This document shows, piece by piece, positions 1 to 14,780 of a DNA stretch of 64,000 bases. The notes beneath the pieces are model-generated. The model saw only the letters and a program-made list of their open reading frames with translations, had not been told where the DNA came from and ran no database searches. The stretch's first letter is position 1; the number at the start of each line of letters is the position of its first letter. The DNA is from Xiphophorus maculatus (lineage: Eukaryota > Chordata > Actinopteri > Cyprinodontiformes > Poeciliidae): contig NC_036445.1 in the NCBI RefSeq assembly GCF_002775205.1, positions 32,800,453 through 32,864,452 of the forward strand. Reading direction: 5' to 3'. The translations under genes and the position numbers were made by a program.

Positions 1-177
1 ATAACTGAGTGAATATCTTCAGAAATAAATGGAAATGTTCAAAACTTAAATCAGCAGTATCTTTCAATTTGAGGTCCAAAGTAATTTAACAAAGACAATT
101 ACCATTTCAACATAAATATTTTAATTGCAAAGGACAAAACAGAAATCCAGCATGTGCATTAATATTGACACCCCTCC

Positions 178-1682
<1,505 letters not shown>

Positions 1683-2315
1683 ATGTGAAGATGGAATAAC
1701 AGGTGGCTTTTAAAGTACCAACATGATCATTCATTGGTTAATTCATGTCACATGTGTGGAGGCAGTTCGTCACAAGTGATCTTTATTTGTGATTTGCAAC
1801 AGGTGAGCCGAATTGGGTTTTCATACTGATTTGCTGGAAAGGGTGCCAATACCATTGACATGGTAAATATTATGTTTTTCTTTGTTTTCCTCATAATGTT
1901 TATCTTTTCAAATGTTTTTTATCATTTGCTGTTTTGCATCGAGCACAAGCTATCAGCAGTAAAATGTTGTTTCACTTGATGAATTTCCTTCAGGAAATAT
2001 TCCATTATATGTACTTAAACTTCATGGGTGCCAATAATGGTGAGCAGGACTGTATGTTGAAAAATCTGTTTTCAGATCGTTTGAGAGTTGTTTTGAGGTC
2101 CCCATGATGCCCCTCTTCAGAGGAGATTCAAACAGGAGAACAATTTGCAATAGGCCACCTTAAATACCTTTTCTCATGATTGGCTACATCTGGCTATGAA
2201 GTTCAAATCTTAATGAAGTTACCAAACCAATTTTGTGTTTCAGTAAGTCAGTGAAAAGTTGTTAATGGTATTCAAATCAATAAAATGATAAGGGTATCCA
2301 AATTTTTGCACCTGT

Positions 2316-2948
2316 TGTTACGGCCAGTGGCCTTGTATGTTTCCTTTGTCTCTTTCTTTTCTGTATATCTGCAGCTTCCTAATGAAATGAACTCCATTGG
2401 GAACTGGCTGCAGCCCTAATCCTCCTGTGCCACTCCCTGAGGTCTACAGCAGAGCTGATTGGCTCACCAATTATCAGCTCCACCAATCCCTGATGAGGCC
2501 TCCCTTTTTAAACCCAAGACTTCCTGGGAGAAGGTGCGGCTGATTCTTTACTGAGACAGCTTGCCACTTTGCTGGGTGTTTGTTGATTGCTGTATACTGC
2601 ATTGTCTTTTTGTTAGCTTTTGTAAATCTTTGTTACCTGTGATAGTCCCTCTGGGGGGGTTGTATGTAAGCTTATAGTAGCCTACTAGAGTTTTGTTGTT
2701 AGTCTTAGGTTTTGGTCCTGTTTTGTTTGGTTAAGATCTTTGGTTTCCAACTCTGGTTGTTTTGTGGACATTGTTTTATTCAGTATTTTTCTTTTTGGTT
2801 ATAACACCTTACCTTTTGACTGTAGGTTTTTTTATTTTTACCTTTTATTTTGTTAAACCCAAACAATAAATTCCAAACTGATAAACCTTAACATCTAGGT
2901 TTCTTTAATGTTACTTCTCTTTCCCCCTGGCTGAGTTGGGTCGCAACA
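2316..2948 (+). mobile_element. Solo LTR (Ty3/gypsy-like)
   Basis: A 633-bp unit starts TGTTACGG and ends TCGCAACA, the TG...CA form of a retroviral-type LTR. It is flanked by a perfect 5-bp duplication CCTGT at 2311-2315 and 2949-2953. A TTTAAA box near 2510 and AATAAA at 2865-2870 are in the positions expected for a promoter and poly(A) signal. There is no internal region, so it arose by LTR-LTR recombination. Confidence 0.85.
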
Positions 2949-3050
2949 CCTGTCAAATTTTGTTTTAATGCATATTGCACATTTTCTTTTAGTCCAATAA
3001 ACCTCATTTCAATACTGAAATATTACTGTGTCCATCAGTTATTAGATATC

Positions 3051-3728
3051 CATCCATCCATCCATCTTCTTCCGCTTATCCGGGGTCGGGTCGCGGGGGT
3101 AGCAGCTTCAGAAGGGAGGCCCAGACTTCCCTCTCCGAGGGCCACTTCTTCCAGCTCTTCCAGGGGAATCCCGAGGCGTTCCCAGGCCAGCCGAGAGACA
3201 TAGTCCCTCCAGCGTGTCCTGGGTCTTCCCCGGGGCCTCCTCCCGGTGGGATGTGCCCGGAACACCTCACCAGGGAGGCGTCCAGGAGGCATCCTGACCA
3301 GATGCCCGAGCCACCTCAACTGGCTCCTCTCGATGTGAAGGAGCAGCGGCTCTACTCTGAGTCCCTCCCGGATGACTGAGCTTCTCACCCTATCTCTAAG
3401 GGAGAGCCCAGACACCCTACGGAGAAAACCCATTTCGGCTGCTTGTATCCGCGATCTCGTTCTTTCGGTCATGACCCAAAGCTCATGATCATAGATGAGG
3501 GTGGGAACGTAGATCGACTGGTAAATCGAGAGCTTCGCTTTTTGGCTCAGCTCTCTCTTCACCACGATGGACCGGTACAGCACCCACTTGACGGCAGAAG
3601 CTGCGCCAATCCGCCTGTCGATCTCCCGCTCCCTTCCTCCCTCATTCGTGAACAAGATCCCGAGATACTTGAACTCCTCCACTTGGGGCAGGACATCCCC
3701 CCTGACCCGGAGAAGGCACTCTACTCTC
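3051..3728 (-). mobile_element. 5'-truncated Rex3/RTE-like LINE fragment
   Basis: The minus strand encodes the C-terminal part of the reverse transcriptase protein ([31 protein letters not shown]-type end), nearly identical to the C-terminus encoded at 54526-56766. The 3' tail is GGAT/GATG repeats at 3051-3065. A 7-bp duplication TAGATAT flanks it (3044-3050 and 3729-3735). A frameshift near the C-terminus and the truncation make it a dead copy. Confidence 0.88.
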
Positions 3729-3829
3729 TAGATATATCAAACTGAAATAGCTGTTGCAAACACCCAAATATTTAGAAATAAAAACAATTCAGATTAATAG
3801 GGGTACCCAAACGTTTTCATATGACTGTA

Positions 3830-5936
3830 TGTACATATACGGAATAATTTAACATAAAGCATGGACACCTTAACAGGGTTGTAGTGCAATAAGTTCATTT
3901 GAAGTAATTACTAACGGCAAACTTTAACTACACAACCCTAATATTCTTGCAATAATATGTTGAACATTTCCAAATTTTGGCAACAACTCTCCCTGATAGT
4001 ATTTATTAAAGATGTGTCTAGTCATTTTTACCATATTTTTAAATTGTATCAAAAGCTGTTTTCTAACTGTTTTATTTGTTTTCCCTTACTTATTACATTT
4101 CCTATTGAATTGAACAATTATTACTAAAATATCTCAGAACGTCTTCATTATCAATTCCACGGGACATCATCATCATCAAGCCTGTGTTATTCCAGAGATT
4201 TTCTGACTACCTGGAGCTTAGTGTTAGCTTCCCCCTCACACACACCTGCCTTCGTACCTGCATGAAACGTTTTCTTTATGAACATTTTCACGCCTTACCG
4301 GGCAGCAGCAGCTAATCTGAACTCTTCCTCAATCTGTCCCTGGTCACGTCTCTCTCATCATCCTCCTCGAAGATAATAAAACCCCTGAATCGCTCATTCC
4401 TTCTCCTTGTCCGCTACTGAATCTCCTCCAACGGTCAAAGCTAGTTGACACATTTTTCTGAATGGGCTTATGTGCTTTTAAGCATTTGTTGTAGTATTTC
4501 TGACCTGCCCCGTCTCGTATCCGCTCATTTTCTCGGACTCCGGTTAGCTGAAATGGTGCTATTTATAAACATAGAGGGGAGGGGCGGGACAAGGAGAGCT
4601 GAGGGATTTCATTGGATAAGCCCAATGTCCGTCAATAAAATCAACCAATGGGCTGTCGCGGTCGATAAAAATTTGATTTAATTTATTTATTTTTTGTTAA
4701 ACTATGACAGCGTAGGGCCGCCAGATATAGTTCAAACTGAATGCAGCATTTTTTCTTTTTCTTTTCAAATTGTCAACCCGCCACAGTGGCAGTTGCGTTG
4801 CTCCAATTTACATGCCACTTCATACTTTTACCTGCTTGGCCAGTGGCTGGTGTTAATTTCCACCCTGATTATAACCTGTCAAACCTGTTAAATTTTCCAG
4901 TCGTTTAAAAAAATAACCGGTCAAATACGGAAAATATTGTTAACACGACCTCTGGTCCCAATCATCATCAGTTCTGATGATACCACATGTAACAACGTCC
5001 TAAAATTGTGAATCATACTTTTTTCTTTGCCGTTTTTCTGTACTCTCTAAATCACAAGTGCGTTCTCTGTTTAATTGCTCTATTGTTTTTTTTTGTAGGT
5101 TTCTGTTAAGTGCAGTGGTGCAGTGAATGGAAATGTTAGGTCGTTGACTCTCCCTGGAACTAGAAAAGCCAGTTTGTCTGGAGTAATACTGGAATACTGT
5201 GACACTAAATTCAAACAATACTCTTTTGATTAAATATTTTTCACATTTCCTCTAAAGTGTATCTTTTTTTATTGTGCTAATTTTCATAAGCATGTTCCCT
5301 GTAAACTTTTAATACATTGACAGTTTGTATAATTCTGTGACAGTATATTGGCAATGTACTCTTGAAAAATGTGAATATATTGAATACAAAATGCAATTTT
5401 CTTTTAATCAGAAAGTGTGTAGTAACTGATCCTTCTGTGTACTGTAGTGCTGTAGTGTATATGAAGCATGTAATTTACAAAGTGGCAAAGCAGAATAATA
5501 AGACATTGAAAAGTAACTAAAAAGTGTACTTCTGGTAATAGCACACTTAGTGCACTTCAAATAGTGGTTTTCTACAATTTAATTAGTTGTTCCAAAATAA
5601 CATGCTTCAAGGTAAATAATCCTTAACAAACGTCAAGCATAATGATGATTAGCCTAGCTTCCAGTGTGCTCAAATATGCTAAAATGTTATATACTTAGTA
5701 TATTTATTTTTCACAAGGGTTAAGTTCATTGTCCATTCTCCTTTTTTAAGTTTCTCAACACGAACTTGTGGTAGAGTGTAAGAATGAGCCCAAACTCTAT
5801 CTAACAATACAATAAATTCTAGAGAAGTTCAGTAATCTACTGTTACCTTAGATCTTCAGGCATATTGCAGGCAGAACTTATAGCCATTTAAATGACCAAA
5901 AAAATTGTTTTGAATTGAAGGGATAGTGACACTTAC
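3830..5936. other. AT-rich non-coding DNA, no gene recognised
   Basis: No convincing exon was found on either strand, including a search for the missing bves C-terminal exon. The segment 4370-4900 is more GC-rich and contains CCAAT-like motifs and a GGGGCGGGAC box, which could be an old promoter or repeat. The rest is plain AT-rich sequence. Confidence 0.5.
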
Positions 5937-8900
5937 GGAGAGATGATCCAGCAGATCCTCCTCGTAGGATCTGGTTAAGAACATCATCTGTGTCACTAGT
6001 GCTCGCCATGCTGTTCCTCATCTGCATCATAGAAAGCTGAGAGCACAGGCTGGGCTGACGGTCCATCTTTTTCACTGCCTAGAACACAACCGCCACCAGC
6101 AGCAAAGTTCTGGTAACACAATCGGTAAGAAAACATTGTTGTGTCTTCACAAAGTTATCCTCACCTTATCACTGAGTGTGGGATCATTTAGAGTGTACAG
6201 TTTGTTGGTGATGTCCTTGCCGATGAGGTACTTGAACACCTCATTCAGGAAAGTGTCTGATTCTAGGAAGTAAGTGAGCCGTTCTCGAGACCAACACAGG
6301 AACTTGCAGTTCTCCTCTGCCACTATTGTCACCTATCAGTAAGAACACATCAATACAATTTTCACTCATTTCCAAAGTTGGTACTGTAAGCATCGACGGT
6401 GCCCATATGAACATCAGAACTGAACCAGTGTATTGGAAAATGGTGGGCTGGTTGGGGAATGAGAGGGTCAGGCAAGAAAAATTAAAGCAAACTTAATTTT
6501 TTCTAAAGATTTTCTTGCCTCTACTGGCCTGTATTTGACAGTGAGTAGTCAGGAAAGTGGGTTATGAGAGAGAAGGAAGACATTAGGTAATGGTCAAGAG
6601 GCAGGGACTCTTGGCCGGCAGTCGGATCTCTGATGGCCGAGTAGAGGACAAAGGTCTCTGTACTTCGGTGGTGTGCTTTACCCTGTGCCACTGCCATGCC
6701 CTCAAGCAAACCTTCATTAAAAGTTGATTTTAGTCATAACTTGAATTTTGGCTTCCAAATTCTGCAGACCTCAAGTCAGACAACTCTTTATGGGATTTGC
6801 TGAGTAATCAAATCCAATCCATGGAGGCCCCACTTTATTACTACCAGTATTTAATGGACGTACTGTGAGCAGTACGTCCATTAAATGGACTTTCTGTCCA
6901 TTACTGCATGTAATGAAGAGATCTTCATTACTTGAACTATTTTTACTTAAATCAGTGTAAAGCACTTTTAAAAGTAATTTTTGCACTTTATTAACAAGCA
7001 CTTTATTTAGCACTGCACTTTAAGCATAGATTTGCACATCAATAACAATTTGCACATAAGAAGTTTTAATTGTATTTATTGAGTATTTTTAGAGATTAGC
7101 ATGTAGCCTTTTGTTCTGGGCTCTGCACAGCTGCTCCTCATTGCGTAGTGAGGTGGTTGCCTGTGAAGAGAGGATAATTGTTACTCAGAGCAATGAGCTA
7201 CTGGTGGGTAAAACTGAGCAAATGTTTGTGCAGAATCTGTTAAGTGTGGAGTGCTATTATAGATTGACTCACCTGTCTTTTTTGTGTCCTCTCCAGGGTG
7301 TTTGGACAAGTGCTGCCCTGGGGGTCCAGACACCATATATGGTTTCTGGGAGAGGCCATTGAAAAGTGTGTGTGTGTGTGTGTGGGGGGGGGGGGGTATG
7401 GGTTTTGTGGTGTTTCATTATGGTGTAATGATAAAACATAAGATATTTATGGAGGATAGGTGGAGATGTTTGTATTTAGTAGAAGGTATTTTATTTAAAT
7501 AGGTGGAGATTGATGAATTGAGATTCCCCTGTGAATTAAATGTGGTTTGGTCCGTCACAGCTGGGACTATTTAAGACTGCAGTTTCACCTGTGAAGTGTT
7601 GTTGATTTTGTGTGAAGAATAAACCACTGCTGTTTCCACCTGACTCTGCCTCAAGGTTTTCATCCTCATTGTAAAATCCAACCGCAAAAGGCCGCCTTGT
7701 TACACTGCATTTTGGTTTCTTGCAAGGGCCTAAACTAGTCCATGCACTGGGAGATTAGAGCTTATCTGGCTACAACACAGAGTTACTCAGTCTAGGATTG
7801 AGTAGATCATGATGTCATAGGCTGGTGCATATGCATATTTATGTTTTCTTTGACTTTCTGCTTTTTACCTGGAACTTCTCCCCTCTGTGCATCTCAGTAG
7901 ACCTGAACTCTGGAGAATCGATGAATGAGTTGGTATAGATGTTGTGGAGGAAATGACCTCGATATGACACCTTCATCCTGTGGCAAAAACATTCAATTCA
8001 CAATTCTTATCAATTTTATAAATTACTGATAACAATCGTCAATAAGTGTTACTATTGGTAAAACCTTGAAGACTTAGCCTCCCTATATGACGAGTAGATG
8101 CATAAAGTAGATGCAAACTTTTCTGATGCTATAAATATTTATAAATGAAACTTTAAAAAACCTGAAGTTGTTAAGGTAAGTGTGGATGCGATAGTTTTCT
8201 GCCAGAAGCCATGATTATTCAGATTATGCTTCAGTAAGGAGCATAATCTGTAGCTAGCCATGCTGCAAACATAACTTACTTTCCTTTGAGCAGGATACTG
8301 AGGCGTTCATCCACGGAGGTCTTGTCCTCAGCAGCATATGCTTGGCCTTTCTTCAGAGTCTGGATGGTGCAAAACTGTCCTGTTAGCCTCTGAAACAAAG
8401 CCTCCTGCACATGGAGAGGCTCAAACATCCGCTTGTAGACAGTCCGCAGCTCCCTGTCAATCTTAATCTGAAAGAGCACAGTCACAGCCCCAATTCATCC
8501 TTCTAGTAAACTAAAATCACTTAAAATAATCACTAATGAAAACAAAAAAGCTTTATTGAGTATATTGCTTGTAAAAACCAATTTGAGAGACAGTGACTAG
8601 ATAATACAACTGAGGGCGAAGAAAGGTTTCTTTGCATCTTATTATGAATCTTGGTCTCATTCTAGTGATTTGATCCATTATTTGAACACTGAGTCCTGAT
8701 GCTGCTTGAATATTCTTAGCATACAAATGGGTCAAATGTCAGAGGACATGGTGATCATTAGCTTAGGTAGTGATGGAAAAACTAAAGACTGTGCTTCAGC
8801 ATTAATATTTTGTTTCCATACTGTAAAAGGTAATGGTAACAATATGATGAAGAGAGAGCATAGGGCATGGAGATGCAGAACTCACCGGCCTGCGCTTATA

Positions 8901-11900
8901 CAGGAGAAAGAATAAGTGCATGAAGTTGACCACCAAGAACACCACGTTCCAAACCATCACATCAAGGTTGCAACGATACAAAGTGGCCCAAGCAATGAAA
9001 AGACTGCATCCTGTCAAAATAAAGCAAACAACAAAACTAGTAAAGGAGTACAGGTCCAGCCAATTAACCGCTGCATGATTGAAATTTTTAATTTTCATAC
9101 AACTTGTAATAAAATTATTCTGTGCAGCTCACCTCAACCCAATGCAATGGAAGTGATGAATGAGGCAATTCCAATAACCTTCATTGGTATACTGCTTATT
9201 TAAGAAGAAGTGGTTAAAGGTGTACTATAATGGTAAGTAATGTTCATGGAATGAGCTAAATTTCTCTTCTATTTTAGTATGTCACTTTATAAGCTATATG
9301 TTTTAATATATTTATTAAAATTGTCACTGCATCCTGACAGGATAATATGAGACAGAATCTGTGAAAAGAATCAAGCTCATCTGCCTCCTCCCTGCCATCT
9401 GAAAAAATACACCACTCCTAGTCAGAAACAACCAATCAGAGCCAGAAAGAGGGTCTCACCTTGTGTATGCTCTACTCACACCCTCCACCAGGATCTCTGC
9501 TGAGCTACAGCTGGTTCACCACAACATAACCAGCCATGAATGCCAGGCTAGTTAGCAACGATGGCAGAGAAATTGTTTTCCTGGAACGGTGAGTTGTTTC
9601 TCCGGCCATGAGCACATTTAGCAGTGAGTACACAAAGTTGATTAATAGCACCAAGACCCTCCTCCTGGTTATTTCTGACCTGGAGCAGTGCATTTCTTCA
9701 GACGTCAATAGTAACTTAGGGAAAAGGTGGAGGAGATACTGTACATTTTTTTAACAAATATGTAAAAAATGTGTTATTTATAAAAGTTACATAGTGGAGC
9801 TTTTGGAAGTGCACAACTTACTCTCCCATTTGAGGTGTGACTCTCTGCAGCTCCTCCAGAGTTACCATGGGTCTCTTAGGTGCGTCTGTGGTTAACGCTG
9901 TTCTTTGATGCATTGTCAAGTCAGATGGGTATCTATGTAGGTCTATGTGGTCCATGTTTCATTTTAATATGATTAACTGACCAGAGCTCTGTGAAGTATT
10001 CAATCTAGGAATATTATTTCAGAGTCTAGCCTGGCTTTATGCTGCTTCACAACTTTCTTCCTAACCTGTTTGGCCTTCAGAGAGCAGGTCTCTGTTTATT
10101 CTATGTACAGGTCCTTCTCAAAATATTAGCATATTGTGATAAAGTTCATTATTTTCCATAATGTAATGATAAAAATTGAACATTCATATATTTTAGATTC
10201 ATTGCACACTAACTGAAATATTTCAGGTCTTTCATTGTCTTAATACGGATGATTTTGGCATACAGCTCATGAAAACCCAAAATTCCTATCTCACAAAATT
10301 AGCATATCATGAAAAGGGTCTCTAAACGAGCTATGAACCTAATCATCTGAAGCAACGAATGAACTCTAAACACCTGCAAAAGATTCCTGAGGCCTTTAAA
10401 ACTCCCAGCCTGGTTCATCACTCAAAACCCCAATCATGGGTAAGACTGCCAACCTGACTGCTGTCCAGAAGGCCATCATTGACACCCTCAAGCAAGAGGG
10501 TATGACACAAAGATATTTCTGAACAAATAGGCTGTTCCCAGAGAGCTGTATCAAGGCACCTCTGTGGGAAGGAAAAGGTGTGGCAGAAAACGCTGCACAA
10601 AGAGAAGAGGTGACCGGACCCTGAGGAAGATTGTGGAGAAGGGCCGATTCCAGACCTTGGGGGACCTGCGGAAGCAGCGGACTGAATCTGGAGTAGATCC
10701 AGAGCCACCGTGCACAGGCGTGTGCAGGAAATGGGCTACTGGTGCCGCATTCCCCAGGTCAAGCCACTTTTAAACCAGAAACAGCGGCAGAGGCGCCTGA
10801 CCTGGGCTACAGAGAAGCAGCACTGGACTGTTGCTCAGTGGTCCAAAGTACTTTTTTCGGATGAAAGCAAATTTTGCATGTCATTCGTAAATCAAGGTGC
10901 CAGAGTCTGGAGGAAGACTGGGGAGAAGGAAATGCCAAAATGCCAGAAGTCCAGTGCCAAGTACCCACAGTCAGTGATGGTCTAGGCTGCCATGTCAGCT
11001 GCTGGTGTTGGTCCACTGCGTTTTATCAAGGGCAGGGTCAATGCAGCTGGCTATCAGGAGATTTTGGAGCACTTCATGCTTCCATCTGCTGAAAAGCTTT
11101 ATGGAGATGAAGATTTCTTTTTTCAGCACGACCTGGCACCTGCTCACAGTGCTAAAACCACTGGTAAATGGTTTACTGACCATGGTATCACTGTGCTCAA
11201 TTGGCCTGCCAACTCTCCTGACCTGAACCCCATAGAGAATCTGTGGGATATTGTGAAGAGAAAGTTGAGAGATGCAAGACCCAACACTCTGGATGAGCTA
11301 AAGGCCGCTATCGAAGCATCCTGGGCCTCCATAACACCTCAGCAGTGCCACAGGCTGATTGCCTCCATGCCACGCCCCATTGAAGCAGTCATTTCTGCAA
11401 AAGGATTCCCGACCAAGTATTGAGTGCATAACTGTACATAATTATTTGAAGGTTGACTTTTTTTGTATTAAAAACACTTTTCTTTTATTGGTCGGATGAA
11501 ATATGCTAATTTTGTGAGATAGGAATTTTGGGTTTTCATGAGCTGTATGCCAAAATCATCCGTATTAAGACAATAAAAGACCTGAAATATTTCAGTTAGT
11601 GTACAATGAATCTAAAATATATGAATGTTAAATTTTTATCATATGCTAATATTTTGAGAAGGACCTGTACTTGTAAGCTGACATTGGATCCACAGGATTT
11701 CATTGAGGGTTATTAAAATTTGTTAGCACACGCACACCACAGCTTTCTGGTATATTTCATTCACACACAGCATATTTTATTACTTCACATCATACCCTTG
11801 TATATCCCTTGTTTTTTCTCATTTTTTTCTCTACCCATTTTCTGTACACCCTTGTCCCTTAGAGGGATCAGGAGGGGTGCTGGTGCCTATCTCCAGCTAA

Positions 11901-14780
11901 CGTTCTGGGCGAGAGGCGGGGTTCACCACAGGTCGCCAGTCTGTCACAGGGCAACACAGAAACAGACAGAACAAACAACCATTCACACACACTCACACCT
12001 AGGGAGAATTTAGAGAGACCAATTAACCTGACAGTCATGTTTTTGGACTGTGGGAGGAAGCCGGAGTACCCGGAGAGAACTCACCATGCACAGGGAGAAC
12101 ATGCAGAAAGACTCTGGCCGGGAATTGAACCCAGGACCTTCTTGCTGCAAGGCAACGGCTCTACCAGTTGGTAGCCACTGTGCAGCCCTTCACCAGAATG
12201 TAGTGATTTTTATTTTTACATGATAAAATGTGATTAAATGTATGTGAAATACAAATAGTAATTGAACAATCTGACCAAACATTTGTCCTTGATGGACAAT
12301 CTTGACTTGTTTGTTTGGGGAATCTTAACATGCTGTAAAATATTTCCTTTTCATCTTTCCTAAATTACTTCCTTTTGTACTCCAGGACATTAAACATTTG
12401 TGAACCTTTAGGATCATAAATTATGAGACCTTACATTGCCAAGTGCAGGTCTTTGTTCATCTAAATCAGGCAAATTCATCAGGTAGGAATGGACCACTGC
12501 CTCTCAAAACCAGTGATGTGCAGTCAGGGGAGGCAGGTCAGGCAGTGCCTCACCTGTAATCCTTACAAGTTAAATAGGTGCATGAGAAGTAAAACAGATT
12601 CTAACAATTATAAGAGAAAGTCAAGTTTTACACTTGACATTTATTTAAATAATTTTTTATTGGTAATATATCAACATTTTTATGGTCAAAATCGCTGAAT
12701 TTATGAATTGGCAGTTGGAAATACATGGTAGAAGACCAGGGTGAGGCAGTGCAGTGCTGTGCTTCACCCTTGGTGGCGCTGTGTCACAAAAAGTGAGTGA
12801 AGCAGTTTGTTGCTGCATGCTTATTGCTGTTCTCCCAATATTGCCAATATACTTCTAAAAACATGTTTATTTTCATGTTTCATATATGCTTAGGTTCTAC
12901 TGTCTGTCTAATATATTTAATGAATGTGAGTGAGAAATTAGTCTTTCTGACCCGTCTTAAATGTGCAGTAAAAATTTGCGAGGTGAGGCAGAAAGTACCG
13001 TGCCTCTCTGATAGGGGGCAGTACTGAGCATCGTAAACACAAGAGGCAGCAGGTGCTCTTCTTCTACTTACTGAACAGATTGAAAACAATCAGAAAAATA
13101 GAGAAAATAAAGTTGGAATTGAACCATTTAATTGAACTTTCTTCTTTGGCTACCAGATTTTTAAAAATGAAAGGGAAATGAGGCAGAAACAAAGACTTTT
13201 TTTTTACAGCAGAGTGATATTTCTGGAGAACGATAGGTGTATGAACAAATTAATTAAAATAAAGGCAAGATCATACATGATTAGTCATTTTAATCTGAAA
13301 CGGGAAGATCAGCCTAAGTAAACATTTCAAATCAAGTCAAAGGTGACCTTTTTATTTGATCTTTTGCTTGCTATTATGTTGTTGAGTTATTGATTAAAGT
13401 ATAATTAAAAGCTTTAACTTGAGCTCAATCACAGATTTGGTATAGCTTAAAATGTGAATGTCTGTATACTAACATAATGTACAGACATTTCCCACTTTTT
13501 GTTTGGTTTCATATTTTGAAGCAAACACTCTGATCCCACCTGAAGCTCCATCAGATGCAGTATTTTATTTTTACTGTGTTAAACAAAAAAAAAAGAAAAG
13601 CAAAAACACAAAAATAGGGAAGTATGGTCTAAACTGGGATCACATCCCATTTTGCCATGTCTTTCTTTCAACTGCATTACACAAGATTAGAGTATAGAGT
13701 ATCCAAGGTTTTAAGCACAGCACACAAGGTGGACCTATCATTCCATGGGCTGAGTGGGGACATCTGGACCGGTGGTTTGGTTCGGTTGTGGACTGAGTTC
13801 ACTGAGCTGCGCCCTCTGATCTCTGGTGGTCTGCTCAGGGGCAGACAGCTTCAATTAATTATCGCTAATATTGTTATTACTTTAATATTATTAGTTTTCT
13901 TTCTCTTTAGTAGTAGTAATGTAGTAATTTTAACATCATCTTCGTTTTTCCTCTATCATATCAACAAGCACTACAAATACCCAAGCACTGTAGGACTCTT
14001 GTCCTATGAATGTTTTTTTCTCTAAAACAAAAAAGAAAGAAAAAAGGACGCAGTAATGCCGTGACATGATGACCCATTTTACTGAAGTCGCATTGGCAAC
14101 ATTACCATTTCAATATTTATTATTTTAATTTTTATTCATCTTGAATCCAGCAAAGCTCTGCTAGTCCTTAGTAGGTGAAAATAAAAAAGAACTCAATTTC
14201 CCATAATTCTTGCTGTTTCCTGTCTCCAGTCTATCCAGGCAAAGATAAACAAAGTGGAGAAGGTTTTTCCATGCCACCCCCCATATTCTCCAGAGTGGAA
14301 CTGACTCAGCCAGAGTCTTTTAAGGCCTCAGCTCTGATGATGAGACATCAACAGTAGAATAAAACTTTTAAACAACATATTGAAAAACAGTAAAACCTCA
14401 ACACAACTTTATCTCAGTGTTATGTTGCCCAGTACACTCTGAATTAAAGTCTAAATATTGTGAAGTCTAATACTATGATAGGTGCAGTTCTCTGCTGTGT
14501 CTGATGCAACATTATTATCAGTGAAATGCCTTCAGAGGAGGTTTTGGGGGGGCTGACCTGTCATCAGGAGGAGGCGCAGCAAAATCATGTGCAGCCCCAG
14601 GGTGGTGGGAATGAGCAGGCCCAGCAGCAGGGACAGGTTCCCCAGATGGAACAGCATGTGATGGACCTGCTCCCACTGCTGGCAGGAGGTGGCGTTGGCC
14701 TCCACAGCTGGAACCTCTGGAGTGGATGAGGTTAATGTGGGCAGCATGGTGAGGAAGAAGGTTGAGTCAGGTGTAGACAT
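5937..14780 (-). CDS. bves: Popeye domain cAMP effector 1 / blood vessel epicardial substance, 3'-incomplete
   Basis: Coding exons on the minus strand, in order: 14780-14558 (ATG at 14780), 9010-8886, 8467-8280, 7977-7869, 6332-6165, 6078-5937. All have GT-AG borders and compatible phases, giving about 318 residues. The N-terminus carries an N-A-T glycosylation site at residue 29 and three hydrophobic membrane segments (about 38-60, 66-84, 92-112). The cytoplasmic Popeye domain contains the cAMP-binding signatures [10 protein letters not shown] and FQVT, followed by [13 protein letters not shown] and [12 protein letters not shown], as in vertebrate BVES. BVES is a membrane cAMP-binding protein of heart and skeletal muscle involved in TREK-1 regulation, cell adhesion and vesicle traffic (family knowledge). 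The last recognised exon ends in phase 1 at a GTAAGT donor after GGSAGSSL, so at least one C-terminal exon is missing. It probably lies left of the window or in 1-5936, but I could not find it. Identity is secure; the 3' structure is open. Confidence 0.93.
9350..9720. repeat. Dispersed repeat in bves intron 1, related to 24290-24440
   Basis: The stretch with TCAGAAACAACCAATCAGAGCCAG and GAGCTACAGCTGGTTCACCACAA reappears, diverged, at 24318-24430. This shows an interspersed element of unknown class. Short open frames inside it have no recognisable domain. Confidence 0.55.
10106..11669 (+). mobile_element. Complete-length Tc1-like transposon in bves intron 1
   Basis: The element runs from TA at 10106-10107 to TA at 11668-11669. 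Inverted repeats begin CAGGTCCTTCTCAAAATATT and end in the matching complement. The left terminal 200 bp (TTAGCATATTGTGATAAAGT, then TTTCATTGTCTTAATACGG) has its inverted counterpart at 11480-11660. The length of 1.56 kb is normal for Tc1. It lies on the strand opposite to bves. Confidence 0.92.
10436..11423 (+). pseudogene. Inactivated Tc1 transposase
   Basis: The frame starts [16 protein letters not shown], shifts near 10500, resumes as CGRKRC and WVQ-type linker sequence, and runs through [22 protein letters not shown] and [11 protein letters not shown] to the stop at 11423. All three DDE residues are present. A TAG stop near 10983, in place of the Trp of SVMVWGAM, and at least one frameshift make it non-functional. 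Confidence 0.88.
11829..12188 (-). mobile_element. tRNA-derived SINE
   Basis: Read on the minus strand it starts with a tRNA-like head (GGGCTGCACAGTGGC, then GTAGAGCCGTTGCCTTGCAG and a B-box-like GGTTCAATTCC). The body is the one common in fish SINEs (CTCCGGCTTCCTCCCACAGT, then GGCGACCTGTGGTGAACCCC). It ends near a GGATAAGGGTGTACAGAAAAT-type 3' tail. It is not a functional tRNA gene. Confidence 0.8.
12190..14557. other. bves intron 1 remainder, repeat-like, no exon
   Basis: The interval 12500-13080 contains repeated GGTGAGGCAG / GTGCCTCACC motifs that resemble the subterminal motifs of a decayed hAT-type element. No terminal repeats with target duplications could be fixed. 13100-14557 is AT-rich with no recognisable coding or structural signal. 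Confidence 0.35.

Larger units (their letters stand above)
2055..3829. mobile_element. Older Tc1-like element remnant hosting other insertions
   Basis: From 2055 the sequence matches the interior of a common fish Tc1 family: the 5' end of the transposase gene in antisense, then a leader. It ends at the terminal repeat with GGGTACCCAAACGTTTTCAT and ATGACTGTA at 3829. The solo LTR at 2316-2948 and the Rex3 fragment at 3051-3728 interrupt it. The rest of this element, left of the Tc1 at 1-2054, is outside the window. Confidence 0.7.
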
